A stretch of 64,000 bases of DNA from Marinomonas pollencensis (GTDB lineage: Bacteria > Pseudomonadota > Gammaproteobacteria > Pseudomonadales > Marinomonadaceae): assembly GCF_003387375.1 (NCBI RefSeq), contig NZ_QUNG01000013.1, forward strand, positions 1 through 64,000. The letters run 5' to 3'. How positions within the stretch are numbered: the stretch's first letter is position 1; each line of letters opens with the position of its first letter. Shown here piece by piece: positions 34,306 through 43,600 of the stretch. The notes beneath the pieces were generated by a model. That model was given only the letters and a program-made list of their open reading frames with translations, was not told the origin of the DNA and searched no databases. A program made the position numbers and the translations under genes.

Positions 34306-34338
34306 ACAGTTTCATAAACCATTGGAGAGTTTAACACC

Positions 34339-34665
34339 ATGATCTCATTGATCTCATCCGCGTACGCGGCAGATGCAGCACCAGCCAGTGCCGGCATTTT
34401 TAACTTAGTTTTGCTTGGCGGCTTTGTCGTTATCTTTTATTTCCTTATGTGGCGCCCACAAGCAAAACGTACTAAAGAGCATAAAAATTTGATTGCGTCT
34501 TTAGCGAAAGGTGCAGAAGTAGTAACTGGCGGTGGCGTACTAGGTAAAGTGTCCCGTGTAGATGATAACTACGTTGTACTAGAAGTTGCTGATGGCGTTG
34601 AAATCAAATTCCAAAAGTCTTCAGTGGCTGCAGTGTTGCCAAAAGGAACGTTGAAATCCATCTAA
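34339..34665 (+). CDS. yajC: Sec translocon accessory subunit YajC
   Basis: 108 aa with one membrane helix (~19-37) ending FYFLMWRPQAKRTKEHK, the family signature, and a cytosolic domain (GAEVVTGGGVLGKVSRVDDN). Forms a complex with SecDF at the inner membrane. GGAGAG site upstream. A terminator-like hairpin separates it from secD. Confidence 0.95.
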   Translation: MISLISSAYAADAAPASAGIFNLVLLGGFVVIFYFLMWRPQAKRTKEHKNLIASLAKGAEVVTGGGVLGKVSRVDDNYVVLEVADGVEIKFQKSSVAAVLPKGTLKSI

Positions 34666-34673
34666 CCTTCCCT

Positions 34674-34707
34674 GAAAAGCGCCGAGTAAGGCGCTTTTCT
34701 TATTTTA
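34674..34707 (+). terminator. Hairpin between yajC and secD
   Basis: GAAAAGCGCC (34674-34683) pairs with GGCGCTTTTC (34690-34699), followed by TTATTTT. It probably reduces read-through from yajC into secD. Confidence 0.7.
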
Positions 34708-34742
34708 GTCTGTCTTAATTTTTTAGGTGTAAGGGATTTTTC

Positions 34743-36593
34743 ATGCTCAACAAGTACCCCTTGTGGAAGTATTTGCTAATTCTTCTTGTATTGGCGTTAG
34801 GGGTTATCTACGCCGTGCCCAATTTATATCCGGATGATCCGGCGTTGCAAATATCGACTCAAAAAGCAACGGCCGTGGTTGATGAGCGCACATTAGAAAA
34901 AGCAAAAAAGGCGCTTTCTGACGCCGACATTAATTTGAAAAAAGCAGAGCTTACCTCTGCTGGTGGTACCTTGCGCTTCAATAGTGGTGAGGACCAATTA
35001 GCCGCTAAGCCAGTAGTGGCTGCAGCGCTAGGCGACAACTATGTAACGGCATTAAACCTTGTGCCAACTACGCCAAATTGGTTGGCGTCCATTGGTGCGG
35101 GCCCAGCTAAGCTAGGTTTGGATTTGCGTGGTGGTGTGCATTTCTTATTGCAAGTCGATATGCCTGCTGCGCTTAAGCAGAAGCTCGATGTAGCTTCAAG
35201 TGAAATGAAAGCCGCGTTGCGTAAAGACCGAGTGCGTTACCGCAGTGTGACGATCGATAACGGCGTTTTATCTATTCGCTTCTTGCAAGAAGGTGACCTG
35301 GATCGAGCTGAATCCTTGCTGAAAGACCAATTTGGTGAGTATGTTTACAGTACCCGCCAAAATGGCTCGGATTATTACCTTGATGCGGGCTTTACTGAAG
35401 CCTCTCGCAAGAGTATCGAGTCCTATGCGATTCAACAAAACCTTACCACCTTACGTAACCGTGTGAATGAGCTGGGTGTTGCTGAGCCATTGGTGCAGCG
35501 TCAAGGCAGTGATCGTATTGTGGTCGAGCTTCCAGGTGTTCAAGATACCGCAGCGGCAAAACGTATTATCGGTGCGACAGCAAACCTAGAGTTTCATTTA
35601 GAAGCGGGTTTGGATGACCAAGGTGGCGATGTTGAAACGTTAAATTTCCGAAATGGCAGCGGCCGTACCGCACGTTTGGATCGCGATATTATCATCACGG
35701 GTGATAGTGTATCTGATGCGAGCTCATCGTTTGATGAGAATGGTCGTCCACAGGTTAACATTAGCCTGGACTCTAAAGGTGGTCAGAAGATGGCAAAAGT
35801 CACGCGTGCGGCGGTTGGTCGTAACATGGCGGTTGTCTTCATTGAGCATAAATCACGAACACGTTTTGTTAAAACCGATGGTAAGCTTGAAGAGGTGCGT
35901 AAGAGTTACAGTGAAAAGGGCATTATCTCTTTAGCCACCATTCAAACAACGTTGGGTAATTCATTCCGAATTACAGGTCTTGATAGTCCTCGTGAATCTT
36001 CTGAATTGGCCTTGCTGCTACGCGCTGGTGCGCTGGCTGCGCCAATTTATTTTGTCGAAGAACGTACCATAGGGCCAAGCTTGGGTGCTGAGAATATTCA
36101 TTTGGGTATGGTTTCTGCGCAAATTGGTTTGTTGGTCGTGATGCTGTTTATGCTGGTGTATTACCGAGTGTTTGGTATTTTCGCGAACGTTTCTTTGGTC
36201 TTGAACGTAGTGCTTCTATTGGCCTGCATGTCTGTGCTTGGGGCGACGTTAACTCTGCCTGGTATTGCTGGTATCGTACTGACGATGGGGATGGCGGTGG
36301 ATGCCAACGTGCTCATATTCTCTAGGATAAAAGAAGAGTTGGCGAATGGAACACCAAGCCATCAGGCGATACATTCCGGCTTTAATCGTGCCTTTACAAC
36401 CATATTTGATGCCAACATAACCACTTTATTGGTGGCAGTTATCTTGTTTGCAGTCGGTACTGGTTCGGTGAAAGGGTTTGCGGTGACCTTATCGTTAGGT
36501 ATTTTAACCTCCATGTTTACTGCCATTGTAGTGACACGCGCACAAGTGAACCTTGTCTACGGCGGTCGCCCTAACAAGAAACTTTATATTTAA
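34743..36593 (+). CDS. secD: Protein translocase subunit SecD
   Basis: 616 aa (E. coli 615). One N-terminal helix, a large periplasmic domain, then five helices at the C-terminus. Motifs: LGLDLRGGVHFLLQVD, TLRNRVNELGVAEPLVQRQG, GMAVDANVLIFSRIKEEL. Uses the proton-motive force to finish protein export with SecF. AAGGG site before the ATG. Confidence 0.97.
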   Translation: MLNKYPLWKYLLILLVLALGVIYAVPNLYPDDPALQISTQKATAVVDERTLEKAKKALSDADINLKKAELTSAGGTLRFNSGEDQLAAKPVVAAALGDNYVTALNLVPTTPNWLASIGAGPAKLGLDLRGGVHFLLQVDMPAALKQKLDVASSEMKAALRKDRVRYRSVTIDNGVLSIRFLQEGDLDRAESLLKDQFGEYVYSTRQNGSDYYLDAGFTEASRKSIESYAIQQNLTTLRNRVNELGVAEPLVQRQGSDRIVVELPGVQDTAAAKRIIGATANLEFHLEAGLDDQGGDVETLNFRNGSGRTARLDRDIIITGDSVSDASSSFDENGRPQVNISLDSKGGQKMAKVTRAAVGRNMAVVFIEHKSRTRFVKTDGKLEEVRKSYSEKGIISLATIQTTLGNSFRITGLDSPRESSELALLLRAGALAAPIYFVEERTIGPSLGAENIHLGMVSAQIGLLVVMLFMLVYYRVFGIFANVSLVLNVVLLLACMSVLGATLTLPGIAGIVLTMGMAVDANVLIFSRIKEELANGTPSHQAIHSGFNRAFTTIFDANITTLLVAVILFAVGTGSVKGFAVTLSLGILTSMFTAIVVTRAQVNLVYGGRPNKKLYI

Positions 36594-36603
36594 GGAGAAA
36601 GCC

Positions 36604-37518
36604 ATGAAAGTGACAAAAATTCCATTTATGGCGATGCGTAAAGTCGTAGCTTTGATTTCGATTACGCTGATCCTTATTTCTATTGCCTCTTTGGCGACCA
36701 AGGGTATTAAGTTCGGCTTAGACTTTACTGGCGGTACCTTGATTGAGGTTAGCTACCAACAGGCGCCACAGCTCGATGATGTGCGTGGGCTGTTGGACAA
36801 AGGTGGCTACAGCGATGTGGTAGTGCAAAACTTTGGCTCTCCAACGGACGTTGTGGTGCGTATGGCAAATGCTTATACGCCAGAGTTGGGTAGTCAGGTT
36901 TTGGCGACGCTTGAGGATAGCGGCAATGTGTCTGTTTCTTTGAAGCGTTCAGAGTTTGTCGGCGCGCAAGTGGGTGAAGAGTTACGTGAACAGGGCGGCC
37001 TAGGTATGTTGCTAGCACTGCTGATCGTAATGATTTACGTTGCGGTACGTTTCCAGTTCAAGTTCTCTGTAGCATCCGTTGTGGCCTTGATTCACGATGT
37101 GACCATTACATTGGGCTTTTTCTCTTTGTTTGGTTATGAGTTCGATTTGACTGTGTTAGCGGCTATTCTGGCGCTGATCGGTTACTCATTGAATGACACC
37201 ATAGTTGTGTGTGACCGGATCCGTGAAAACTTCCGTATCCTGCGTGATATCAAGCCTTATGACTTGATTAACTTGTCCATCAACCAAACATTAGGGCGTA
37301 CTATTATCACGTCCTTAACGACCTTGTTTACCTTGTTTGTGTTGTTCTTCTATGGTGGTGAATCAATTCACAACTTTGCTTTGGCTTTGTTGTTTGGTAT
37401 TTTGATTGGTACTTACTCTTCTATTTTCGTAGCGGCAAACTTGCTACTGACAATGAAGGTGACTCGCGAAGACCTTATCCCTGCACCAAAAGAGCAGTTG
37501 GAAGACGAGCTGCCTTAG
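36604..37518 (+). CDS. secF: Protein translocase subunit SecF
   Basis: 304 aa from the ATG at 36604, preceded by AAGGAG; the frame is open back to 36553 inside secD without support. Six helices. Motifs: GLDFTGGTLIEV, ALIGYSLNDTIVVCDRIREN. Starts 10 nt after secD. Confidence 0.97.
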   Translation: MKVTKIPFMAMRKVVALISITLILISIASLATKGIKFGLDFTGGTLIEVSYQQAPQLDDVRGLLDKGGYSDVVVQNFGSPTDVVVRMANAYTPELGSQVLATLEDSGNVSVSLKRSEFVGAQVGEELREQGGLGMLLALLIVMIYVAVRFQFKFSVASVVALIHDVTITLGFFSLFGYEFDLTVLAAILALIGYSLNDTIVVCDRIRENFRILRDIKPYDLINLSINQTLGRTIITSLTTLFTLFVLFFYGGESIHNFALALLFGILIGTYSSIFVAANLLLTMKVTREDLIPAPKEQLEDELP

Positions 37519-37567
37519 TCTGCTGACATTGCGCCCTTATTGCGGGCGCGGTGTTTTGTTTTGAATG

Positions 37568-37599
37568 AAAAAAAAGCCTGCATCAGCAGGCTTTTTTTT
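37568..37599. terminator. Bidirectional terminator between secF and psd
   Basis: AGCCTGC (37575-37581) and GCAGGCT (37586-37592) with an ATCA loop, A-run before and T-run after. Confidence 0.92.
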
Positions 37600-37612
37600 G
37601 GGGTTGTCTTGT

Positions 37613-38476
37613 CTATTGGGGTTGGTTGATGGTGCCAAATGGCATGCCCATAGTGGTTGGGGTTTCAGCTTGTAGGCTCTCTTCCCAATTCACTGCATCT
37701 TTGCCGAATAGAACGATGGCGGTTGAGCCTAGTTTGAAGCGACCCATTTCTTCACCTTTTTGTATTTCGACTTGATTCAGGGCGCTGTAATCCCAGGTCA
37801 CCACATTTTTATTAAAGGGCGTCACTTGTCCTGCCCAAACTGTTTCGATGCTGGCAACAATCATAGCGCCAACCAGAATGACAGCCATCGGGCCTGCTTC
37901 GGTGTCAAATAGGCAGACCGTGCGTTCGTTGCGAGCAAAAACGCTAGGAATTTGTTCTGCGGTTACCTTGTTGACTGAAAATAATTTGCCTGGGATGTGA
38001 ATCATCTTTGTGAGTTTGCCTGTCAGTGGCATGTGCACACGGTGATAATCTTTTGGCGATAAGTAAACCGTGGCAAAAGAGCCGCCTAGGAACTGGTCAG
38101 ATAAAGCAGCGTCACCACCTAGTAAGCTGGTTAGGCTGTAATGATGGCCTTTCGCTTGCAAAATGGTGCCGTGTTCAATTTTACCTAATTGGCTGATGGC
38201 TCCATCTGCAGGGCAAGCAATGCTGTCGCTTTGCTCGCTGATAGGGCGCAGTTCTGGGCGAATAGCGCGGGTGAAAAAATCATTAAAGTTGCGGTAAGAC
38301 AGAGGGTCACTGTTGATTGCCTCAGACATATCAACTTGGTATTTCTTGATAAACTGAGTAATGAAAGTGTTTTTAACCCAAGATGTTTCGCATTCTGCAA
38401 TTTTGCCTATCACTCTGGAAAGGGTTTTTTGTGGTGTTATTTGTTGCGCGAACGCAAAAAGTTGATCTTTGGTCAC
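37613..38476 (-). CDS. psd: Phosphatidylserine decarboxylase proenzyme
   Basis: 287 aa, started by a GTG at 38476 with AGGA at good spacing. It makes phosphatidylethanolamine at the inner membrane. The autocatalytic cleavage site is the Gly-Ser of KLGST, with S251 becoming the pyruvoyl group. HRVHMPLTG holds the His of the catalytic triad. Class I proteobacterial type. Downstream of the HDOD gene (23-bp gap), same strand. Confidence 0.95.
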   Translation of the reverse strand: MTKDQLFAFAQQITPQKTLSRVIGKIAECETSWVKNTFITQFIKKYQVDMSEAINSDPLSYRNFNDFFTRAIRPELRPISEQSDSIACPADGAISQLGKIEHGTILQAKGHHYSLTSLLGGDAALSDQFLGGSFATVYLSPKDYHRVHMPLTGKLTKMIHIPGKLFSVNKVTAEQIPSVFARNERTVCLFDTEAGPMAVILVGAMIVASIETVWAGQVTPFNKNVVTWDYSALNQVEIQKGEEMGRFKLGSTAIVLFGKDAVNWEESLQAETPTTMGMPFGTINQPQ

Positions 38477-38499
38477 AGGTTTTTCCTAGTTTAAAGTGT

Positions 38500-39975
38500 C
38501 TATCTGGGATTGTGGCTGATAAGCATCACAATTTTCTTTAGGGTCGAGTAATCTTTGTTGTTAAATTGTTGGGCAGTGACTAGCCAAAAAATCCCCGTTT
38601 CTGTTGCTGAGATTGGGGTTGACGCAAGCATCAATTGGCCGTTTTTATCAATCAGGCTGTCCGCTAAATAAGGAAGGTCGTTAATCAGCTCGACAAGAGT
38701 TCGCCCTTGGCAATGGATGGCGGAGCGTTTACGAACCAGCTTTTCAAATAAGGGCGACGGCATATTCCATTTTACCTTTTTTATCATGGCGACATCTTGC
38801 CCATATTGCATGGCAGGACTAATTTTTCCCTCGCTATGTTTCAGTAAGATGGCTTGCTCGGCGTTTGGTATCGAGATTTTAATGGTTTTTAATGCCAGAT
38901 TCAGCTTTTCTTTTGTAGTAAGAGTAGGGTTTGCAAGCTGGGTTTTGAGTTTATCGAGCGCAGAGCGTGGTGCTTTAGTTTTTGGTTTGGTTTGTTTGAC
39001 TGCCGGTAGATAGAGGGTGGGTGATAATAGTTGGCAGGCCAGTGGTGCTTTAGCTGTGTTGAGATAAAGGGTCGCGGCTTCCGCGCAGCCTAAATGCGCG
39101 CTCTGGATCGCTTTGCCCAAGTAGTCATGGGTGATGGTGGCGATGACGCGATAGTAAAAATGCAATGTGTTGCCTTGCCAGCCGTGGAGTAATGCCTCTT
39201 GAATGAGTTTGTTGGCGCAATACACAAACATCAGCGGGCTATTGGCTAAAATTGTCAGCCGTTTGTCTTCAATAAAACCAGGGAGTTGATCTGGCGTGTG
39301 GCTTAACCTGGCGAGGGTTTTAAGTTCTTCGTTGTTGGGGACGTGGCTGGTGAGAAAAGATTCAATGATGGCTCTCGGGGCATGCCAGTATTTGCACATG
39401 TGGACGGTGATTTCGTCAATACGACAGCCAAGAACGCTGACTTCGGCGTGGGCTGCGTTTTCTCCGGCGCGTAATTTGCCTTGTAGGCGTTCCATGGTTG
39501 GCTGGGCGAAAAACCACATTAACCAGCGTGCTGCGTTTCTAAAAAACGTCAGCCAGAAGATCTCTTCGTGTTCAGTGCTTTTGGCAACTGACCAGCGCTG
39601 AGCAATGCCTGCTGCTTCGTAACTGGTTTGTATTTCTTGTAAAAAAGCCCTGTGAGCTGGATTATTATTGTCATGTTGATAGGGGGCTAGTGTGGCAAGA
39701 CTTTGCTTTATGCCGTTTATGCCTAGCATTGAGCCTGCGTGGTACGGGTTTTTGATTTCGCCACGTTTATTGGGGATGATTTTATTTGCTTGGTTAAGCA
39801 GTGCAAACGCCACCATGGGTTGGTGTTTGATTTTGGTTTGTAAGTTTTCAATGGTAGCATCTGGGTGCGATATGTGTTTCTTTAAACTTGCTAAGTTTTC
39901 GGACCTAACAGGCAGTTTGTGTTCCTTTAGAAAGCGTAGCCATTTATTAAGGCCATAAGGTGACTTGTCATTCAT
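38500..39975 (-). CDS. HDOD-domain protein
   Basis: 491 aa from the ATG at 39975; an ATG at 40014 would add 13 residues. Neither has a clear ribosome site, and I prefer the shorter start because its N-terminus reads naturally. The N-terminal half carries an HDOD-type helical domain (IKHQPMVAFALLNQAN, LGINGIKQSLATLAPYQ). The C-terminal part is unrecognised, perhaps sensory. HDOD proteins often act in signalling, including motility control. It is divergent from motA and followed by psd, a gene order I also recall from Pseudomonas. Confidence 0.75.
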   Translation of the reverse strand: MNDKSPYGLNKWLRFLKEHKLPVRSENLASLKKHISHPDATIENLQTKIKHQPMVAFALLNQANKIIPNKRGEIKNPYHAGSMLGINGIKQSLATLAPYQHDNNNPAHRAFLQEIQTSYEAAGIAQRWSVAKSTEHEEIFWLTFFRNAARWLMWFFAQPTMERLQGKLRAGENAAHAEVSVLGCRIDEITVHMCKYWHAPRAIIESFLTSHVPNNEELKTLARLSHTPDQLPGFIEDKRLTILANSPLMFVYCANKLIQEALLHGWQGNTLHFYYRVIATITHDYLGKAIQSAHLGCAEAATLYLNTAKAPLACQLLSPTLYLPAVKQTKPKTKAPRSALDKLKTQLANPTLTTKEKLNLALKTIKISIPNAEQAILLKHSEGKISPAMQYGQDVAMIKKVKWNMPSPLFEKLVRKRSAIHCQGRTLVELINDLPYLADSLIDKNGQLMLASTPISATETGIFWLVTAQQFNNKDYSTLKKIVMLISHNPR

Positions 39976-40069
39976 AGGTCGCTGCATTAAAAGCTCTAAA
40001 ATACTTGATACCATTAATCATACTGTATATTTATTAAAGAGCATACTTTGTCATATTAAGGAAGAAAAT

Positions 40070-40924
40070 ATGTTTGCGTTAGCGGGCATGCTGATTGTTA
40101 TTATCAGTGTTGTGAGTGGCTATTTGGCATCGCACGGTAATATGGCTGTTTTATGGCAGCCGTTCGAAATTTTGATTATTTGTGGCGCCGCTTTGGGGGC
40201 GTTTATGATGGCTAACCCCTTTTCTTTGCAGAAAAAAGTGCTATCAATGGCGCCTCAGGTAATCACAGGCAGTCGTCACAATAAGGCGTTTTACCTTCAG
40301 CTTTTGGGGTTAGTGTATTCGTTATTTCAAAAGAGTCGTCAGGATGGCTTTTTGGCCATTGAGGATGATATTGAATCGCCTTTTACCAGTGAGCTGTTTG
40401 CGCGTTTTCCTGATGTGTTGCGGGATCATGAAATAGTCAATTTCTTGACCGATAATTATCGGATTTTCACTCTTACTGGGCTTCCTGCGTATGAGTTGGA
40501 AGCCATAATGGATTCAGAAATAGAGCAAATTTCCGAGGAGCTATTAGCGCCAAGTCATGCGGTAAATCGTGTGGCAGAGGCTTTGCCTGGGTTTGGTATT
40601 GTGGCTGCGGTGCTAGGGATTGTTATTACCATGGGCTCGATTGGCGGCCCAATGACAGAAATAGGCAACCATGTGGCGGCTGCGTTGGTCGGTACTTTTT
40701 TGGGGATATTTTTTGCTTATGGCTTTATTGGTCCTGCTTCAGCGCACCTTGAAAACCTAGGGGCGCACGAATTGAAAGCCTACCTATGCATTAAATCCTG
40801 TTTGATTTCAGTGGTTTCTGGTTATGCCCCTCCTGTGGCGGCAGAAACGGGTCGTAAATTGTTACCACCAGAGATGAGACCTACTTTTATTGAGCTGTCT
40901 GATCAGTTGAAGCAATACCGATGA
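40070..40924 (+). CDS. motA: Flagellar motor stator protein MotA
   Basis: 284 aa from the ATG at 40070 (AAGGAAG upstream). Four membrane helices. The cytosolic loop has conserved charged residues (SELFARFPDVLRDHEI), and the third helix begins at the key proline motif AEALPGFGIVAAVLG. Forms the proton-conducting stator with MotB. Length matches the MotA type rather than sodium-driven PomA (about 253 aa). Confidence 0.94.
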   Translation: MFALAGMLIVIISVVSGYLASHGNMAVLWQPFEILIICGAALGAFMMANPFSLQKKVLSMAPQVITGSRHNKAFYLQLLGLVYSLFQKSRQDGFLAIEDDIESPFTSELFARFPDVLRDHEIVNFLTDNYRIFTLTGLPAYELEAIMDSEIEQISEELLAPSHAVNRVAEALPGFGIVAAVLGIVITMGSIGGPMTEIGNHVAAALVGTFLGIFFAYGFIGPASAHLENLGAHELKAYLCIKSCLISVVSGYAPPVAAETGRKLLPPEMRPTFIELSDQLKQYR

Positions 40925-40958
40925 GTATGTTGTGGCTGGTAAGTAGGGAGGTCTTGTT

Positions 40959-41864
40959 ATGGCGATAGGCTCTGGAAATATCATTATTCGCCGAGTGAAA
41001 AAAGTTAAGAAAGGTGGTCACCATGGTGGTGCCTGGAAAATAGCTCTGGCGGACTTTGCTTTGGCTATGATGGCCTTTTTCCTGGTGTTATGGGTCATTA
41101 ATGTTGCCTCGCCTGAAGAGTTGGTGACTATACAGGGGTATTTTAACGATCCCCTTGGGCAGTCGACTTCTGGTTTTAGTGCGGAGCCTATTGATTTGGG
41201 TGGCAGTCCGGCGAAAAGTACGGAAAAAAAGTTGGATCTTGATTTGCCTGATCCAGGCAGTACCAAGGAGCTCAATAAGCAACAAGAAAAAGCGCGGGAT
41301 GACGCTCAAAAAGAGCGTGAGGAAATGAATCGGGTGTTGCAGGCTGATTTAAAGAAAATGAACCTAAGCAATGCTCTGATGAATAACATCCGTATTGAAA
41401 TTACGCCACAAGGGGTGCGGATTACCTTGTTGGATGATCCTGACAAGCCAATGTTTGAGCGTGGTAGTGCGCAATTTATTCCAGATTTTGAAAACATGCT
41501 GCTCAGTATGGCCCCCATTTTTGCCAATGTTAGCAATCCGATTACCATTACAGGACACACGGATTCGGTGAAATTTGGAGGAGATGGTTTGGATAACTGG
41601 GATCTGTCCTCACGTCGAGCCAATGCGGCGCGCCGTATTTTGGAAGAAGGTGGGGTAAATGATCGGCGTATTGCTCAGGTGATTGGCTTGTCAGACACTG
41701 TACCATACAACCGAGTGGACCCTAATAGTCCAGAAAATCGTCGTATTAGTATTACCTTATTAACCGACTCGGCTTACAAAGAATTGCTAGCGAGAAATCG
41801 GCTTAATTACGGCCCAGTGGGTCAGCAAGATGCGTTAGATTTGTCTCCTGAAGCGGTATTTTAG
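40959..41864 (+). CDS. motB: Flagellar motor stator protein MotB
   Basis: 301 aa. A basic cytosolic tail, then one helix containing the ion-binding Asp in WKIALADFALAMMAFFLVLW, a linker region, and a C-terminal OmpA-like peptidoglycan-binding domain (ITGHTDSVKFGG, SSRRANAARRILEEGG). GGAGG site. It follows motA by 34 nt. Confidence 0.95.
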   Translation: MAIGSGNIIIRRVKKVKKGGHHGGAWKIALADFALAMMAFFLVLWVINVASPEELVTIQGYFNDPLGQSTSGFSAEPIDLGGSPAKSTEKKLDLDLPDPGSTKELNKQQEKARDDAQKEREEMNRVLQADLKKMNLSNALMNNIRIEITPQGVRITLLDDPDKPMFERGSAQFIPDFENMLLSMAPIFANVSNPITITGHTDSVKFGGDGLDNWDLSSRRANAARRILEEGGVNDRRIAQVIGLSDTVPYNRVDPNSPENRRISITLLTDSAYKELLARNRLNYGPVGQQDALDLSPEAVF

Positions 41865-41877
41865 GAGAGTAAGAAAG

Positions 41878-41906
41878 AACAGCGCCTTCGTTTAGAAGGC
41901 GTTGTT
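41878..41906. terminator. Shared hairpin between motB and rsgA
   Basis: A 12-bp stem with one G-U pair (41878-41889 with 41895-41906) and a 5-nt loop containing the rsgA stop codon. It lies between convergent genes and lacks a strong run of T on either strand. Confidence 0.6.
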
Positions 41907-42926
41907 GTCGCGGATTGATTGCTTGATTCTTAAGTAGCTTTCAAATCGATGTTGTTCTATTTCGCCTTTTTCAAGGGCTTCTAGAATGGCACAGCCTGGT
42001 TCTTTTTCATGGGCGCAATCTCTAAAGCGGCAGTAGCCAATATGTGGCCGAAACTCAATAAAGCCATTGAGAAGTTCTTCTTCAGAAATATGCCATAAGC
42101 CGAACTCTCGGATTCCTGGTGAGTCAATCAAATCTCCCCCTTTAGGCATGTGGAAGAGGCGAGCGGCGGTGGTAGTGTGAACCCCTTTCTTTCTTTTTTG
42201 AGAAAGCTCACCGACAGTAATGTCGACACCTGGTAACAGGGTGCTAATTAAAGACGATTTACCGACCCCAGATTGACCAACAAAAACGCTGGTTTTGTTT
42301 TGCATAAAATCATACAAAGACTCCATGCCTGCTTGGTTAGAAATAGAGGTGCGGATAATTTGATAGCCAAGGTTTTCGTAGGTGCTCATTAATGAGTCGA
42401 GCCCAGCTTTGTTGCTCTCATTGATGAGGTCGCTTTTGTTGAGCAAGATGACGGGTGGAATGCCGACTGTCTCTGCGGCCACCAAGTAGCGGTCAATAAG
42501 ATTGGCGTGAGCCTCGGGTTCCACCGCGATCACAATTACGATGTGGTCAATATTGGCGGCCACGGGTTTTAATCGGCCGTGCATGTCTGGGCGAGAAAGT
42601 GAGGTTGCGCGTGGCGTGGTTGCCACCACGACACCGCCTTCATTTTGTTTTGCTCTCCAGATAACTTTGTCGCCGGTCACCAGTTGGCCCAGGTTGGCGC
42701 GTAAGTTACAGCGTGTAGCCACCCCAATAAAAGGTTCTTGGGTGCCTTCTACTTCTACCTGAGTGCCAAAATGCGACAAAATAATACCGCTGGTTTCTGG
42801 TCCTAGGTCTGAGGATTGTAACGCCTCTTCGGCGCGTTCATTACGCTTTTGTGTGCGTTCTATGCGTTCTTTTTGAATTCTTTCGATTCGCCAAGTTTGC
42901 TGTTTGGTTAGTTTTCGCTTCGACAT
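41892..42926 (-). CDS. rsgA: Ribosome small-subunit GTPase RsgA
   Basis: 344 aa from the ATG at 42926 (MSKRKLTKQQ); the frame is open to 42998 without support. An N-terminal OB-fold, then a circularly permuted GTPase (NKSDL as G4 comes before GQSGVGKSSL as G1 and DSPG as G3), then a zinc motif (CRFRDCAHEKEPGC). Helps mature the 30S subunit. Divergent from orn. Confidence 0.95.
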   Translation of the reverse strand: MSKRKLTKQQTWRIERIQKERIERTQKRNERAEEALQSSDLGPETSGIILSHFGTQVEVEGTQEPFIGVATRCNLRANLGQLVTGDKVIWRAKQNEGGVVVATTPRATSLSRPDMHGRLKPVAANIDHIVIVIAVEPEAHANLIDRYLVAAETVGIPPVILLNKSDLINESNKAGLDSLMSTYENLGYQIIRTSISNQAGMESLYDFMQNKTSVFVGQSGVGKSSLISTLLPGVDITVGELSQKRKKGVHTTTAARLFHMPKGGDLIDSPGIREFGLWHISEEELLNGFIEFRPHIGYCRFRDCAHEKEPGCAILEALEKGEIEQHRFESYLRIKQSIRDNNAF

Positions 42927-42961
42927 TAGATTCGACTGGTCATATAGTAAGGGGCATAGAG

Positions 42962-42967
42962 TATAAT
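42962..42967 (+). promoter_or_regulatory. -10 element for orn
   Basis: TATAAT at 42962-42967, 33 bp before the orn ATG. The overlapping minus-strand sequence reads TATACT, so the same bases might serve rsgA. No clear -35 in either direction. Confidence 0.4.
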
Positions 42968-43000
42968 GCTTGGCATTGATAATAAAGGATTTGGGCAAAG

Positions 43001-43549
43001 ATGAGCTTTAGTAATGAAAATTTAGTGTGGATTGATCTAGAAATGACCGGATTGGATCCAGAAAAAGAAACCATCATCGAAATTGCGACCGTGGTGACGG
43101 ATAAAGACTTAAATGTGTTGGCCAAAGGGCCAAACCTGGTGATTCACCAAGATAAAGCGGTAATGGATGCCATGGATGAGTGGTGTACGCAGCACCACGG
43201 AGAGTCAGGATTAACGGCGCGTGTTTTGTCATCGGATATCAGCATGGCCCAGGCTGAAGCAGAAACCATTGCTTTCTTAGAGCAGTATTTGCCTGCTGGT
43301 GCGTCCCCAATTTGCGGTAACAGTGTGGGGCAAGATCGCCGCTTCTTATATCGTTACATGCCGAAGCTAGAGGCGTTTTTCCACTACCGTTATATTGATG
43401 TGAGCACCATCAAAGAGTTGGCGAGACGTTGGAAGCCAGAGGCGTTAGAAGGTTTTACGAAAAAAGGTGCGCATCTAGCGTTGGACGATATTATGGAATC
43501 CATTGGTGAGCTGCAGCATTATCGTAGTACTATGTTTGGTTTGACCTGA
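43001..43549 (+). CDS. orn: Oligoribonuclease
   Basis: 182 aa, a DEDDh 3'-5' exonuclease: [10 protein letters not shown] (first D/E pair), [11 protein letters not shown] and the final HLALDDI block. Degrades 2-5 nt RNAs and pGpG, linking it to c-di-GMP breakdown. Ribosome site AAAGGA. In Pseudomonas queG follows in this area; here a permease gene does. Confidence 0.97.
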   Translation: MSFSNENLVWIDLEMTGLDPEKETIIEIATVVTDKDLNVLAKGPNLVIHQDKAVMDAMDEWCTQHHGESGLTARVLSSDISMAQAEAETIAFLEQYLPAGASPICGNSVGQDRRFLYRYMPKLEAFFHYRYIDVSTIKELARRWKPEALEGFTKKGAHLALDDIMESIGELQHYRSTMFGLT

Positions 43550-43572
43550 TATTGACAGGGTATTTTCGAAAA

Positions 43573-43600
43573 GGCGCGCTTAGTTAAGTGCGTCTTTTTT
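43573..43600 (+). terminator. Terminator after orn
   Basis: GGCGCGCTTA pairs with TAAGTGCGTC (two G-U pairs) and runs into six T at 43595-43600. It overlaps the end of the convergent permease gene. Confidence 0.85.
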
